This document shows, piece by piece, positions 1 to 6,801 of a stretch of 14,826 nt of DNA. The notes below the pieces were generated by a model. It saw nothing but the letters and a program-made list of their open reading frames with translations. It searched no databases and was not told the origin of the DNA. Position 1 is the stretch's first letter. Each line of letters begins with the position of its first letter. Location: contig JACCRH010000472.1 in the NCBI GenBank assembly GCA_013813675.1, positions 1-14,826 of the forward strand, written 5' to 3'. This DNA is from Gemmatimonadales bacterium. GTDB lineage: Bacteria; Gemmatimonadota; Gemmatimonadetes; Gemmatimonadales; GWC2-71-9. The position numbers were made by a program, and so were the translations under genes.

Positions 1-681
1 GGCTTCGCCCAGGCCGATCATGGTGCGCGCGAGCTCCACCGCCCGGTCGGGGTCCGGAATGAACGCCCCACTCCCGGTCTTCACGTCCAGCACCAGTCCG
101 TCGAGCCCCTCGGCCAGCTTCTTCGACATGATGCTGGCGGAGATCAACGGGATCGACTCCACGGTTCCGGTGACGTCGCGGAGCGCGTAGAGCTTGCGGT
201 CGGCTGGCGCAATCTCCGGCGTCTGCCCCAGCATCGCGCAGCCGATGCGTTCCACCTGGGCCCGGGCCTCGGCCAGTGAGAGCCGGGTGCGGAATCCGGG
301 AATCGACTCCAGTTTGTCCAGGGTGCCGCCGGTGTGACCCAGGCCGCGGCCCGACATCATCGGCACGGCCACCCCGCAGCTCGCCACCATCGGCGCCAGC
401 AGCAAGGAGACCTTGTCCCCCACGCCCCCGGTGGAGTGCTTGTCCACCCGCGGCGTGGCGAACCCGTCGAAGCGGAGCCGGTCACCCGAGTCGAGCATGG
501 CGTCGGTGAGCGCGGCCAGCTCCTCGGGCTCCAGGCCGCGAAAGACCACCGCCATCAACAGGGCGGCCATCTGGTAATCGGGGACCCGGCCGGCGGTATA
601 GTCGGCGATCAGGCCGGCCCACTCCGCGGGGGTCAGCGCGTTCCCATCCCGCTTGTGCTGGATTAGAGACGGAATCACCAT
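1..681 (-). CDS. deoA: Thymidine (pyrimidine-nucleoside) phosphorylase, N-terminal 227 residues, cut by window edge
   Basis: Phosphorolysis of thymidine/deoxyuridine to free base plus deoxyribose-1-phosphate; cytosolic pyrimidine salvage. Read on the minus strand from ATG at 681-679, the frame is open to base 1. Seen: the phosphate-site motif KHSTGGVGDK at residues 81-90, the family signature SGRGLGHTGGTLDKLE from residue 110, and the pyrimidine-contacting residues R168 (in YALRDV), S183 and K187 (in SASIMSKK). Residue 108 is Met (VPMMSGRG). From memory, uridine-accepting Bacillus-type enzymes carry Lys there and E. coli thymidine phosphorylase carries Met, so thymidine preference is inferred. 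An AGAGG lies about 8 nt before the start. The C-terminal half is outside the window. It is transcribed divergently from the TPR gene at 712, with only 30 nt between starts, so each promoter must sit partly in the other gene. The family call is secure; deoA versus pdp is less so. Confidence 0.95.
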   Translation of the reverse strand, partial: MVIPSLIQHKRDGNALTPAEWAGLIADYTAGRVPDYQMAALLMAVVFRGLEPEELAALTDAMLDSGDRLRFDGFATPRVDKHSTGGVGDKVSLLLAPMVASCGVAVPMMSGRGLGHTGGTLDKLESIPGFRTRLSLAEARAQVERIGCAMLGQTPEIAPADRKLYALRDVTGTVESIPLISASIMSKKLAEGLDGLVLDVKTGSGAFIPDPDRAVELARTMIGLGEA

Positions 682-711
682 TGGGAGCCTCTTCCCGGAT
701 CGGTCGCCCGC

Positions 712-1494
712 ATGCTTTCCTGGCTCCTCGGTGTTGGTCTGCTCGCTCTCGCCCTGCCGGCGCGCGCCGCCGGCCAATCGGTGCCGGACCACGTGTCGAT
801 GGGCGCGGCGGCGGTCCAGGCGCACGACCTCCGCAACGGCCTGGCCCACTTCGAGGCCGCGCTCGCGCTGGACTCGACCGACTACGCCGCCAACTGGCGG
901 GCCGCCGTCTCCCTGCTCGACCAAGGCGAACAGATCCCCGACAGCATCAAGAGCGCGGAGCGCGACTCGCTCTATGCCCGGGCGGAGATCCTGGCCCGGC
1001 GCGCGGTGGCGGCCGATTCCACCGCTCCCGAAGGCCATTTCGTCGTCGCGGCCACCGTCGGGCGGGCGTCGCTCACCATGGGGAAAAAAGAGCGGATCCG
1101 GCGCGCCAAGGTCATCCGGGAGGAGGCGCTCCGCACCATCGAGCTCGACCCCGAGTACGACGGCGCCTACCACATCCTCGGCCGGTGGAACGCGGAGATC
1201 ATGCGGCTCTCGGGCCTCAGCCGCTTCTTCGCCAAGAGCTTCCTCGGCGCCGGCATCTTCCGCCAGGCCTCGTGGGAGGAGGCGATCGCCAATCTCCAGA
1301 AAGCGGTGGAGCTGGATCCTGCCCGGGTCTATCATCGCCTGGAGCTGGCGAGGATCTACGCCGACCGCAAACGGTATCAGGAGGCGCGCGACCAGCTCGG
1401 CCAGATCGAGGCCCTGCCGGATCGTGAGCTGCTGGATCCGGTGTATCGGGATCGCGCGGCGGCGCTGGCGAAACGAATAGCGGACAAGAAGTAG
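712..1494 (+). CDS. Exported TPR protein resembling RMDN/FAM82 family
   Basis: 260 residues. Residues 1-20 form a hydrophobic Sec-type signal peptide (cleavage probably after ARAA), though the n-region has no Lys or Arg. The rest is helical repeat. One TPR-like unit covers about 29-62 (AHDLRNGLAHFEAALALD), a second about 90-150 and a third about 185-235 (WEEAIANLQKAVELDP then YQEARDQLGQIEALP). The segment YHILGRWNAEIMRLSG at 153-168, followed by a TPR and then an ALPD segment, recalls the conserved HFLLGRW core of eukaryotic regulator-of-microtubule-dynamics proteins. Bacterial members of that family exist, with no assigned role that I know of. An in-frame stop at 664-666 with no ATG, GTG or TTG between it and 712 fixes the start; no good Shine-Dalgarno is visible. 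The likely location is periplasmic or envelope. No partner is evident; it is monocistronic unless it reads through to the GAF gene. Confidence 0.85.
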   Translation: MLSWLLGVGLLALALPARAAGQSVPDHVSMGAAAVQAHDLRNGLAHFEAALALDSTDYAANWRAAVSLLDQGEQIPDSIKSAERDSLYARAEILARRAVAADSTAPEGHFVVAATVGRASLTMGKKERIRRAKVIREEALRTIELDPEYDGAYHILGRWNAEIMRLSGLSRFFAKSFLGAGIFRQASWEEAIANLQKAVELDPARVYHRLELARIYADRKRYQEARDQLGQIEALPDRELLDPVYRDRAAALAKRIADKK

Positions 1495-1497
1495 CCG

Positions 1498-1521
1498 GTC
1501 CCGGTGCAACCTAGCCGGGAC
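1498..1521 (+). terminator. Possible hairpin terminator after the TPR gene
   Basis: GTCCCGG (1498-1504) and CCGGGAC (1515-1521) form a perfect 7-bp stem with a 10-nt loop, starting 4 nt after the TPR stop codon. CC/GG pairs extend it outward past a single bulged G. No T-run follows, so it is a weak intrinsic terminator at best. It may instead be an mRNA 3'-end stabilising hairpin. Confidence 0.35.
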
Positions 1522-1645
1522 GGAGGTGGCGTCAACCATCGTGACACGTCCGGAATTCGACAGCGCGACTGCAGGTTGATTCACGGCTTTCGCGCCGCAG
1601 CCAGAGCCTTATTATCAGCCTAGACATCCCACCCTGGATACCATC
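1522..1645 (+). promoter_or_regulatory. Leader/promoter region of the GAF-ligA-V4R unit
   Basis: This gap has no credible ORF. An AT-rich island TTATTATC at 1609-1616 stands out in GC-rich surroundings. TATTAT (1610-1615) could be a -10 element, with a poor -35 match TTTCGC at 1588-1593 (16-nt spacing). That would put transcription start near 1622 and give a leader of about 24 nt. The evidence is composition and the TAnnnT pattern only. Confidence 0.3.
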
Positions 1646-2422
1646 ATGACCGCAGTTCCGGCATTGGATGAGGTCGAACGGCTGCAGCACCGGCTCAGCG
1701 CGCTGGAGCAGGAGCGGAAGCATCTCCTTGCGGTGATCGAGATCCTGCAGGAGATCAGCGGTACCCTCCACTTCGCGGACATCGTCCAGTCCGTGGCCCT
1801 GCGGCTGGGCGAGGCGTTCGGTCTCGACCGCTGTTCCATCTTCCTCGCCGAGCGTGGCGGCCGCCGGGTCCGGCTGGTGGCGAGCTACGAGGATCCCGGC
1901 ATCCGGAACTACGTGGTGGATCTCGAGCGCTATCCCGAGCTGCGCCGGGCGATCCAGACCGGCGAGACGGTCTTCATCGCCGACGCGGCCACCGATCCGT
2001 CGCTCAGTCCGGCGCGAGGCTCGCTCACCGCCCGCCGGGTCAAGTCCATCACCGCGATCCCGATTTCCTGGCGGGGCACCACGATCGGCGCAATCCTGCT
2101 GCGCACCTTCCGCGACGGGCCCGCGTTCTCCGCCCCGGACCTGGAGTTCTGCCAGGTGGTGGCGAACCTCACCGCCAAGGCCCTCAGGAATGCCCATCGC
2201 TTCGAGAAGCTGCGGCAGCAGCGAGGCGAGAGTGGCGCGCTGCGGCGCCGCGAGCGGGAGCAGGCCGCGCTGATCGGGTTCCTCCGGAACCTGCTGTCGG
2301 CGTACCCCCCACGGGCAGGGCTGGAGGACGATCCCGACGGCACCACCGACACCTCTCCCGAGATCGGCCGGCTCTCCGGCGTGGCACAGGCAGTGCTCAG
2401 TCAGGAGGCTGCCTCGCGGTGA
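1646..2422 (+). CDS. GAF-domain protein with coiled-coil flanks
   Basis: 258 residues, soluble, no signal peptide or membrane span. A leucine-rich coiled coil (about 7-42, LQHRLSALEQERKHLL) leads into a GAF domain at about 43-185: the CSIFLAE strand, the VDLERYPELRRAIQTGE segment, the VFIADAATD segment and AIPISWRGTTIGAILLR. A charged helix (about 186-215) and a tail with no recognised domain follow. GAF domains bind small ligands or mediate dimerisation. No histidine kinase, GGDEF, PP2C or HTH domain is attached, so this is a stand-alone sensor or adaptor; ligand unknown. Similar GAF-plus-coil architectures occur in two-component and c-di-GMP regulators. The start ATG has only a weak GGA upstream; the frame is well defined. 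The stop overlaps the ligA GTG start by 4 nt (GTGA), so the two are probably translationally coupled. Confidence 0.88.
   Translation: MTAVPALDEVERLQHRLSALEQERKHLLAVIEILQEISGTLHFADIVQSVALRLGEAFGLDRCSIFLAERGGRRVRLVASYEDPGIRNYVVDLERYPELRRAIQTGETVFIADAATDPSLSPARGSLTARRVKSITAIPISWRGTTIGAILLRTFRDGPAFSAPDLEFCQVVANLTAKALRNAHRFEKLRQQRGESGALRRREREQAALIGFLRNLLSAYPPRAGLEDDPDGTTDTSPEIGRLSGVAQAVLSQEAASR
2403..2408 (+). promoter_or_regulatory. Ribosome binding site deciding the ligA GTG start
   Basis: A perfect AGGAGG lies inside the 3' end of the GAF gene, 10 nt before GTG at 2419. It supports GTG, overlapping the GAF stop codon, as the ligA start. Confidence 0.75.
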
Positions 2423-4440
2423 GCTCGCGCGCGGCCGACCAGGCGGCCTCGCTGCGGCAGCAGATCGAACGCGCCAATTACGCGTACTACGTTCTCGACA
2501 CGCCGGAGATCACCGACGCCGAGTACGACCGCGTCTTCCGCGAGCTCCAGGCGCTGGAGGCGGAGCACCCCGAGGTATTCTCCCCCGACAGCCCCACCCA
2601 GCGGGTGGGCGCGCCAGTCGCCAGCGCATTCGCCAAGTACACCCACAAGAGACCAATGCTGTCACTGGCGAACGCCTTCTCGGCCGAAGAGCTGGCTGCC
2701 TGGGAGGAGCGGAACGCCCGGCTGGTGCCCGAAGTGCGCACCGCCGGCTACACCACCGAGATCAAGATCGACGGCGCCGCCGTCACCCTCACGTATGAGG
2801 CGGGACGGTTCACCGTCGGGGCCACCCGGGGCAACGGCGAGATCGGCGAGAATGTCACCGCCAACTTGCGCACCATCGCCGATGTGCCGCTCACCCTGAA
2901 GGGCCGGGGGTGGCCCAGGGCGATGGAGGTGCGGGGCGAGGTCTACCTGCCCTACGCCGGCTTCAAGCGAGTCAATGAGGCACGGGAGAAGGAAGGGGAG
3001 CCGCTCTTCGCCAACCCCCGAAATGCCGCGGCGGGCGGACTTCGCCAGCTCGATCCGGCCCTTACCCGGAAGCGCCGGTTGCGGATGTTCGCCTTTGCGG
3101 TGGAGCCGACCGAAGGAACCCTTCCGGCGGGCACCCATTCCGAGGTCCTCGATCTGCTCGACGCGTGGGGCTTCCAGGTCGAGCCGCACCGCGAGCGGTG
3201 CGAGACGCTGGGCGACGTGCAACGGCAGATCGCGTCATTCGAGCACCGCCTGCCTCACCTCCCCTTTCAGGCCGACGGCGTGGTCGTCAAGGTGGACCGC
3301 CTGCGGCTCCACGGCGAGCTCGGCGTCGTCGGCGGCCGGGAGCCGCGCTGGGCGATCGCCCGAAAGTTCGCGCCCGAAGTCGCGGTCACCCGGGTCAAGC
3401 GGATCGAGATCAATGTGGGCCGGACCGGGGCGCTCAATCCCTGGGCGTCGCTGGAGCCGGTTCAGATCACGGGCGTCACCGTGAGCGCCGCTACTCTGCA
3501 CAACGAGGAGCTGATCGCGCAGAAGGACATCCGCGAGGGCGACCGGGTCGAGGTGATCCGCGCCGGGGAGGTGATCCCCCAGGTGGTCCGTCCTCTGCTG
3601 GACGGGGTGGACCCCGCCACGCGTTCGGCCCCGTGGCGGATGCCCGACCGCTGTCCCGCCTGCGGCACCGCCGTCGAGCGGCCCGCTGACGAGGTGATGC
3701 GCTATTGCCCCAACGCCTCGTGTCCCGGGCGGATCCTGGAATCCATCGTCCATTACGCCTCCCGCGGCGCGATGGACATCCGCGGCCTGGGCTACGAGCG
3801 GGTGCGCCAACTGCTGGACACCGGGCTGATCGGAAACGTGGCGGATCTGTACCAGGTGCGGAGCGAGCAACTGATCGAGCTCGACCGATTCGCCAAACAG
3901 TCCGCCGACCAGCTCGTCGCCGCGATCGAGGCCTCGAAGGGCCGTCCGCTGTCCAGCCTGCTCTTCGGGTTGGGCATCCGGCATGTCGGGAAGACGGTCG
4001 CGGTGCTCCTGGCCCGCCGGTTTGGTACCATGCAGGCGCTGATGCAGGCGTCCGAGGAGACGGTCAACGCGGTGCCGGGGGTGGGGCCCACGATCGCCGG
4101 CGCGGTGGTGGCCTTCTTCGCCGAGTCGCGAAACGCCGAGCTGGTAGGACGCCTGGCACGCGCGGGACTTACCTTCAGCGAGCCCGGCGCCGGCGGCGGC
4201 GACGGCGCCCTCGCGGGTCGGACCTACGTGCTGACCGGCACCCTGACCACCCTGTCGCGCGCCGAGGCGACCGGCCTCATCGAGGCGGCCGGTGGACGGG
4301 TCGCCAGCAGCGTGAGCAAGAAGACCGACGCGGTCGTGGCGGGCGAGGAGGCCGGCAGCAAGCTGGAGAAGGCAAAGGAGCTGGGCGTGGAAGTGATCGA
4401 CGAGGTCGAGCTCTTGCGTCGCGTCGGTCGCGGGTCCTAA
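2419..4440 (+). CDS. ligA: NAD-dependent DNA ligase LigA
   Basis: 673 residues, the normal length. Joins nicked DNA using NAD+ in replication and repair. Domain order: Ia NAD-binding (ITDAEYDRVFREL at 31-43); adenylation domain with nucleophile K116 in EIKIDGAAV, RGE at 172-174 and DGVVVKVD at 286-293; OB fold including VGRTGALNPWASLEPV at 333-348; a Cys4 zinc finger with C412, C415, C430 and C435 (CPACG...CPNASC); helix-hairpin-helix repeats (about 445-585, e.g. VPGVGPTIAGAV); and a C-terminal BRCT domain (about 597-673, starting LAGRTYVLTGTL). All catalytic and metal residues are present, so it should be active. The GTG start at 2419 overlaps the GAF stop and has AGGAGG 10 nt upstream. The V4R gene follows after 27 nt. 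It is an essential housekeeping gene, here sandwiched between two sensor-domain genes. Confidence 0.99.
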   Translation: MSSRAADQAASLRQQIERANYAYYVLDTPEITDAEYDRVFRELQALEAEHPEVFSPDSPTQRVGAPVASAFAKYTHKRPMLSLANAFSAEELAAWEERNARLVPEVRTAGYTTEIKIDGAAVTLTYEAGRFTVGATRGNGEIGENVTANLRTIADVPLTLKGRGWPRAMEVRGEVYLPYAGFKRVNEAREKEGEPLFANPRNAAAGGLRQLDPALTRKRRLRMFAFAVEPTEGTLPAGTHSEVLDLLDAWGFQVEPHRERCETLGDVQRQIASFEHRLPHLPFQADGVVVKVDRLRLHGELGVVGGREPRWAIARKFAPEVAVTRVKRIEINVGRTGALNPWASLEPVQITGVTVSAATLHNEELIAQKDIREGDRVEVIRAGEVIPQVVRPLLDGVDPATRSAPWRMPDRCPACGTAVERPADEVMRYCPNASCPGRILESIVHYASRGAMDIRGLGYERVRQLLDTGLIGNVADLYQVRSEQLIELDRFAKQSADQLVAAIEASKGRPLSSLLFGLGIRHVGKTVAVLLARRFGTMQALMQASEETVNAVPGVGPTIAGAVVAFFAESRNAELVGRLARAGLTFSEPGAGGGDGALAGRTYVLTGTLTTLSRAEATGLIEAAGGRVASSVSKKTDAVVAGEEAGSKLEKAKELGVEVIDEVELLRRVGRGS

Positions 4441-4467
4441 GATGCAGCGTCCTCAACCCCATCGCCC

Positions 4468-5037
4468 ATGACTACCGATCAGTCCCGTCCCCATCACGGC
4501 GGCCTCCGGCTCGGCCGCCGCGTGCTGCACCAGCTGCGCTCTGCGCTCGAGAGGGACACCGGGCTGCAGGCGTCGACCTATCTCCAGGAGGCGGGCTTCG
4601 CAGGGGGTGAGGAGCTGTACCAGGAGTTCCGAGAATGGCTGCTCGCCACCCGCGGCGTGGAGGATCCCGGCGACCTCGATGCCGAGTTCCTCAGCGAGAC
4701 GCTCTCGGCGTTTTTCGCCGATCAGGGGTGGGGACGGCTGGAGGCGACACCAGTCGGGGAATCGGTGCTCGCTCTCGACTCCGCCGAGTGGGCGGAATCG
4801 GTCGAGGCCGGTGGCGGAGAGTTCCCGTCGTGCCATCTCACCTGCGGGATGCTGGCGGATTTCTTCGGGCGTCTGTCCGACGGCATGGTGGCGGTGATGG
4901 AGGTGGAGTGCCGCTCGAGGGGCGACGCCCGCTGCCGCTTTCTGGCCGGCTCGCCCGACACCCTGAGCACCCTCTACGACCGGATGGCTCAGGGCGCGGG
5001 TTACAGCGAGGCGCTGGGGGTCAGTTCGAGCTCTTGA
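4468..5037 (+). CDS. V4R (4-vinyl reductase-type) domain protein
   Basis: 189 residues, soluble. The C-terminal half is a V4R domain (about 90-172): GEFPSCHLTCGMLADFF with C122 and C126, then VMEVECRSRGDARCRF with C148 and C156. The second cysteine pair with G-D between is the hallmark of V4R domains, which are proposed to bind small hydrophobic ligands, with the cysteines binding metal. The N-terminal about 90 residues are helical and unassigned. V4R occurs in BchJ, in XylR/DmpR-type sensors and in stand-alone proteins. No photosynthesis gene, AAA+ domain or HTH is present here, so I call only a ligand-binding or adaptor protein. It sits 27 nt after ligA, likely co-transcribed; no Shine-Dalgarno is visible before the ATG. 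Its last 17 nt overlap the 3' end of the convergent DUF4097 gene. Confidence 0.8.
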   Translation: MTTDQSRPHHGGLRLGRRVLHQLRSALERDTGLQASTYLQEAGFAGGEELYQEFREWLLATRGVEDPGDLDAEFLSETLSAFFADQGWGRLEATPVGESVLALDSAEWAESVEAGGGEFPSCHLTCGMLADFFGRLSDGMVAVMEVECRSRGDARCRFLAGSPDTLSTLYDRMAQGAGYSEALGVSSSS

Positions 5038-6079
5038 GCAGGCGCACGTCGCCGGAGCCGGTTTCGATCTCGACCCGGCCGGACCCGTTGCCGATCTGGC
5101 CGACCACGTGGTCGCGGGAATGCCGGGTGACCTGCAGCTGGAAGTCCGTCTCGATCCCTCCGCTCGCCGTTTCGATGTCGACCGCCGCCGCCAGCGAAGC
5201 CGGCGCCCGTACCGAGATGTCGCCCGATCCCGTTTCGACCGTCAGCTCGCGCACCGGTCCGTGGAGGTCGGCCCCGACGCTCCCGCTGCCCGTCTCCAGC
5301 ACCAGCACCGGCGAGGTGACGCCGGTGAGCTGGATGTCGCCCGAGCCGGTGTCGATCTGAATCTCCGTGGCCTGGAGGTCGCTGCCGGTGACTCCGCCGG
5401 ATCCGGTGTCGATGGAGAGGCCACTCCCGCGGAACCCGGAGACCTCGACCGCCCCGGAGCCGGTGTCCACGCTCAGCATGCCCTCCGCACCGCTCACGCG
5501 GACCGGTCCTGAGCCCACGTCGAGATCCAGCGTGCCCTTTGTCCCGGAGGCGGTCACCGACGACGAGTGGCCATCCACCATCAGCTCACCGTTCACGTTG
5601 GTGATCGACACCTTGCCCACCGCGAGGTACACTGACACCCGGTATCCCACCGGCATCCGCACTTTGAGGTCCGCATGGGCCCGAAGTCCACCGCCCGCAC
5701 CCGATACCCTAACCTTGCGGCCGTCATCGTGCTCCCGCCAATGGTCCCCACCGAAGGTCCCATCATCTCTGACGTTCAGCGTAGTGGAGGAGCCGCGCTC
5801 GATCCCGGGATAGACGATCGACTGGGCCGGGTAGACCACCCGCAGCGTCTCCCTGTCACCCAGCTCGCCGCGCTCGATACGAAGCTTCCCGGCGTCGGCG
5901 CCGCCACGAACCACCTCTACACCTACGGCGCCGGTGCCTGGCTCCACCGTGAGGGATCCGGCCAGGTTGTAGATCGCCACGTCGTCGCCGTCCAAAGTGT
6001 ATCGCTCGCCCTGCTGGGCCGAAGCGGCCGGGGGACTAAGCAGGCAGCAGCCCAGCGCCAGTGTCGGCAGGACCTTCAT
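5021..6079 (-). CDS. Exported DUF4097-family beta-repeat protein (putative adhesin)
   Basis: 352 residues with a Sec signal peptide (MKVLPTLALG to ASA, cleavage near 21). After an N-terminal region (about 25-160) come regular repeats centred on [DE]-T-G-S-G: DVGSG at 187, DTGSG at 205, 224 and 243, ETGSG at 262 and 282, ETASG at 303 and ETGSG at 339. Most are 18-21 residues apart, as expected for a right-handed beta-helix or ladder with one strand turn per repeat. The family (DUF4097/DUF4098) is common in bacterial envelopes, is often called putative adhesin, and has no firmly known function. The ATG at 6079 has CGGAG 8 nt upstream. It lies 65 nt downstream of the phosphoribosyltransferase gene on the same strand, so they are probably co-transcribed. 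The 3' end overlaps the convergent V4R gene by 17 nt and no terminator hairpin is seen between them. Confidence 0.88.
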   Translation of the reverse strand: MKVLPTLALGCCLLSPPAASAQQGERYTLDGDDVAIYNLAGSLTVEPGTGAVGVEVVRGGADAGKLRIERGELGDRETLRVVYPAQSIVYPGIERGSSTTLNVRDDGTFGGDHWREHDDGRKVRVSGAGGGLRAHADLKVRMPVGYRVSVYLAVGKVSITNVNGELMVDGHSSSVTASGTKGTLDLDVGSGPVRVSGAEGMLSVDTGSGAVEVSGFRGSGLSIDTGSGGVTGSDLQATEIQIDTGSGDIQLTGVTSPVLVLETGSGSVGADLHGPVRELTVETGSGDISVRAPASLAAAVDIETASGGIETDFQLQVTRHSRDHVVGQIGNGSGRVEIETGSGDVRLLKSSN

Positions 6080-6144
6080 CGGAGTCGCTCCGGGATGAGG
6101 ACCCTGGCTTAGACGGGATCAGACTTGCGAGGGTTGCAACCGAA

Positions 6145-6648
6145 TCAGAGGCGGGCCGCGTAATCGGGCCGCATCACCAGCTCACCGCCCTGGATTATCT
6201 CGCGGTCCCACGGAAGGATGATGAAATTGTCGGTCTCGAAGGCATGGAAGTCGGGTGCGTAATCTCCGGTCTTGAACGAGACGGCGGAGCGGATCTCGGC
6301 GGGCTGCAGCGCGCGGATTTCGTTGAGCGCCAGCTTCATGGTGCTCCCGGTGTCGCAGGTCTCGTCCACCACCAGCACCCGACGGCCACGGATGGTGGAC
6401 GGGGGCCCGGAGACCAGGACCGGCTGAGCTCCGGCCTCCTGCCGGGTCACCGCCATCGAGGTGAACTCGGTCTGGAGTATGGAGGCCACTACGACCCCGG
6501 GGATCACGCCCGCTTTGGCGATCCCGAGCACGATCTCCGGCTCATACTCCCGCGCGACCCGCAAGGCGAGCGCACGGCACAGCTCGCCGAAGAAGGGCCA
6601 GTCCACCTCGAGCACGCCCCGGGATGCGGGCGGTTGGCTGCGGTGCAT
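6145..6648 (-). CDS. Purine-type phosphoribosyltransferase (HPRT/XPRT-like)
   Basis: 167 residues, cytosolic. Type I phosphoribosyltransferase fold: transfers phosphoribosyl from PRPP to a base. The PRPP loop is clear: RRVLVVDETCDTGSTMK at 89-105, with the acidic pair D95-E96 and the TGST phosphate loop. An early strand EIVLGIAKAGVIPG (38-51) and the C-terminal FIILPWDRE (142-150) match the hypoxanthine/xanthine/guanine branch (COG2236-like), where the aromatic near the C-terminus stacks on the base. The exact base is not readable from the sequence. The start ATG has a perfect AGGAGG 5 nt upstream, and a good promoter lies at 6674-6702. It is followed by the DUF4097 gene and divergent from the TPR gene. 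Confidence 0.9.
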   Translation of the reverse strand: MHRSQPPASRGVLEVDWPFFGELCRALALRVAREYEPEIVLGIAKAGVIPGVVVASILQTEFTSMAVTRQEAGAQPVLVSGPPSTIRGRRVLVVDETCDTGSTMKLALNEIRALQPAEIRSAVSFKTGDYAPDFHAFETDNFIILPWDREIIQGGELVMRPDYAARL

Positions 6649-6653
6649 ACGTG

Positions 6654-6659
6654 CCTCCT
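6654..6659 (-). promoter_or_regulatory. Strong RBS of the phosphoribosyltransferase gene
   Basis: On the minus strand a perfect AGGAGG is separated by 5 nt from the ATG at 6648, which fixes the start. Confidence 0.8.
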
Positions 6660-6673
6660 AGTTGAGCTGCCCC

Positions 6674-6702
6674 AACCTACGCCGGTTCCCCAAGCGCGGC
6701 AA
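6674..6702 (-). promoter_or_regulatory. Putative sigma70-type promoter for the phosphoribosyltransferase gene
   Basis: On the minus strand: -35 TTGCCG (6702-6697), a 17-nt spacer, and -10 TAGGTT (6679-6674). Predicted transcription starts near 6667, leaving a leader of about 18 nt that contains the AGGAGG site. Spacing is ideal and the -10 keeps TAnnnT. It is found by eye, without scoring. Confidence 0.5.
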
Positions 6703-6721
6703 CCGCAAACGCGCGTTGCGG
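6703..6721. repeat. Near-perfect palindrome between divergent promoters (possible operator)
   Basis: CCGCAAACGCGCGTTGCGG reads as CCGC, one unpaired A, the perfect 10-bp palindrome AACGCGCGTT, then GCGG. It abuts the minus-strand -35 (6697-6702), and its right arm TTGCGG (6716-6721) is itself the plus-strand -35. This position suits a dimeric regulator acting on both divergent promoters. A transcript hairpin is unlikely, because transcription from either promoter starts beyond it. Confidence 0.45.
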
Positions 6722-6744
6722 CGACCGTCGGTGATCACTAGATT
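6716..6744 (+). promoter_or_regulatory. Putative sigma70-type promoter for the TPR-lipoprotein-ligase unit
   Basis: -35 TTGCGG (6716-6721), a 17-nt spacer, -10 TAGATT (6739-6744), with predicted start near 6751 and a leader of about 50 nt to the ATG at 6802. It is a mirror partner of the minus-strand promoter at 6674-6702. Confidence 0.5.
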
Positions 6745-6801
6745 CGCGGAAGCCCAACGTGTTGTCCCCGTTTGACTTTGCTCGGAGAAGCCAGCGTCCC
6801 G

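Noticed and set aside
334..666. Long plus-strand open frame at the left edge
   Set aside because: It is antisense to the thymidine phosphorylase gene, whose protein carries clear family motifs.
3165..3984. Several long alternative frames within ligA on both strands
   Set aside because: They are GC-driven shadows with no recognisable domain; LigA itself is full length with all motifs.
4468..5037. BchJ (bacteriochlorophyll 4-vinyl reductase)
   Set aside because: Only the shared V4R domain supports it; no photosynthesis genes are nearby and the N-terminal half is not distinctive.
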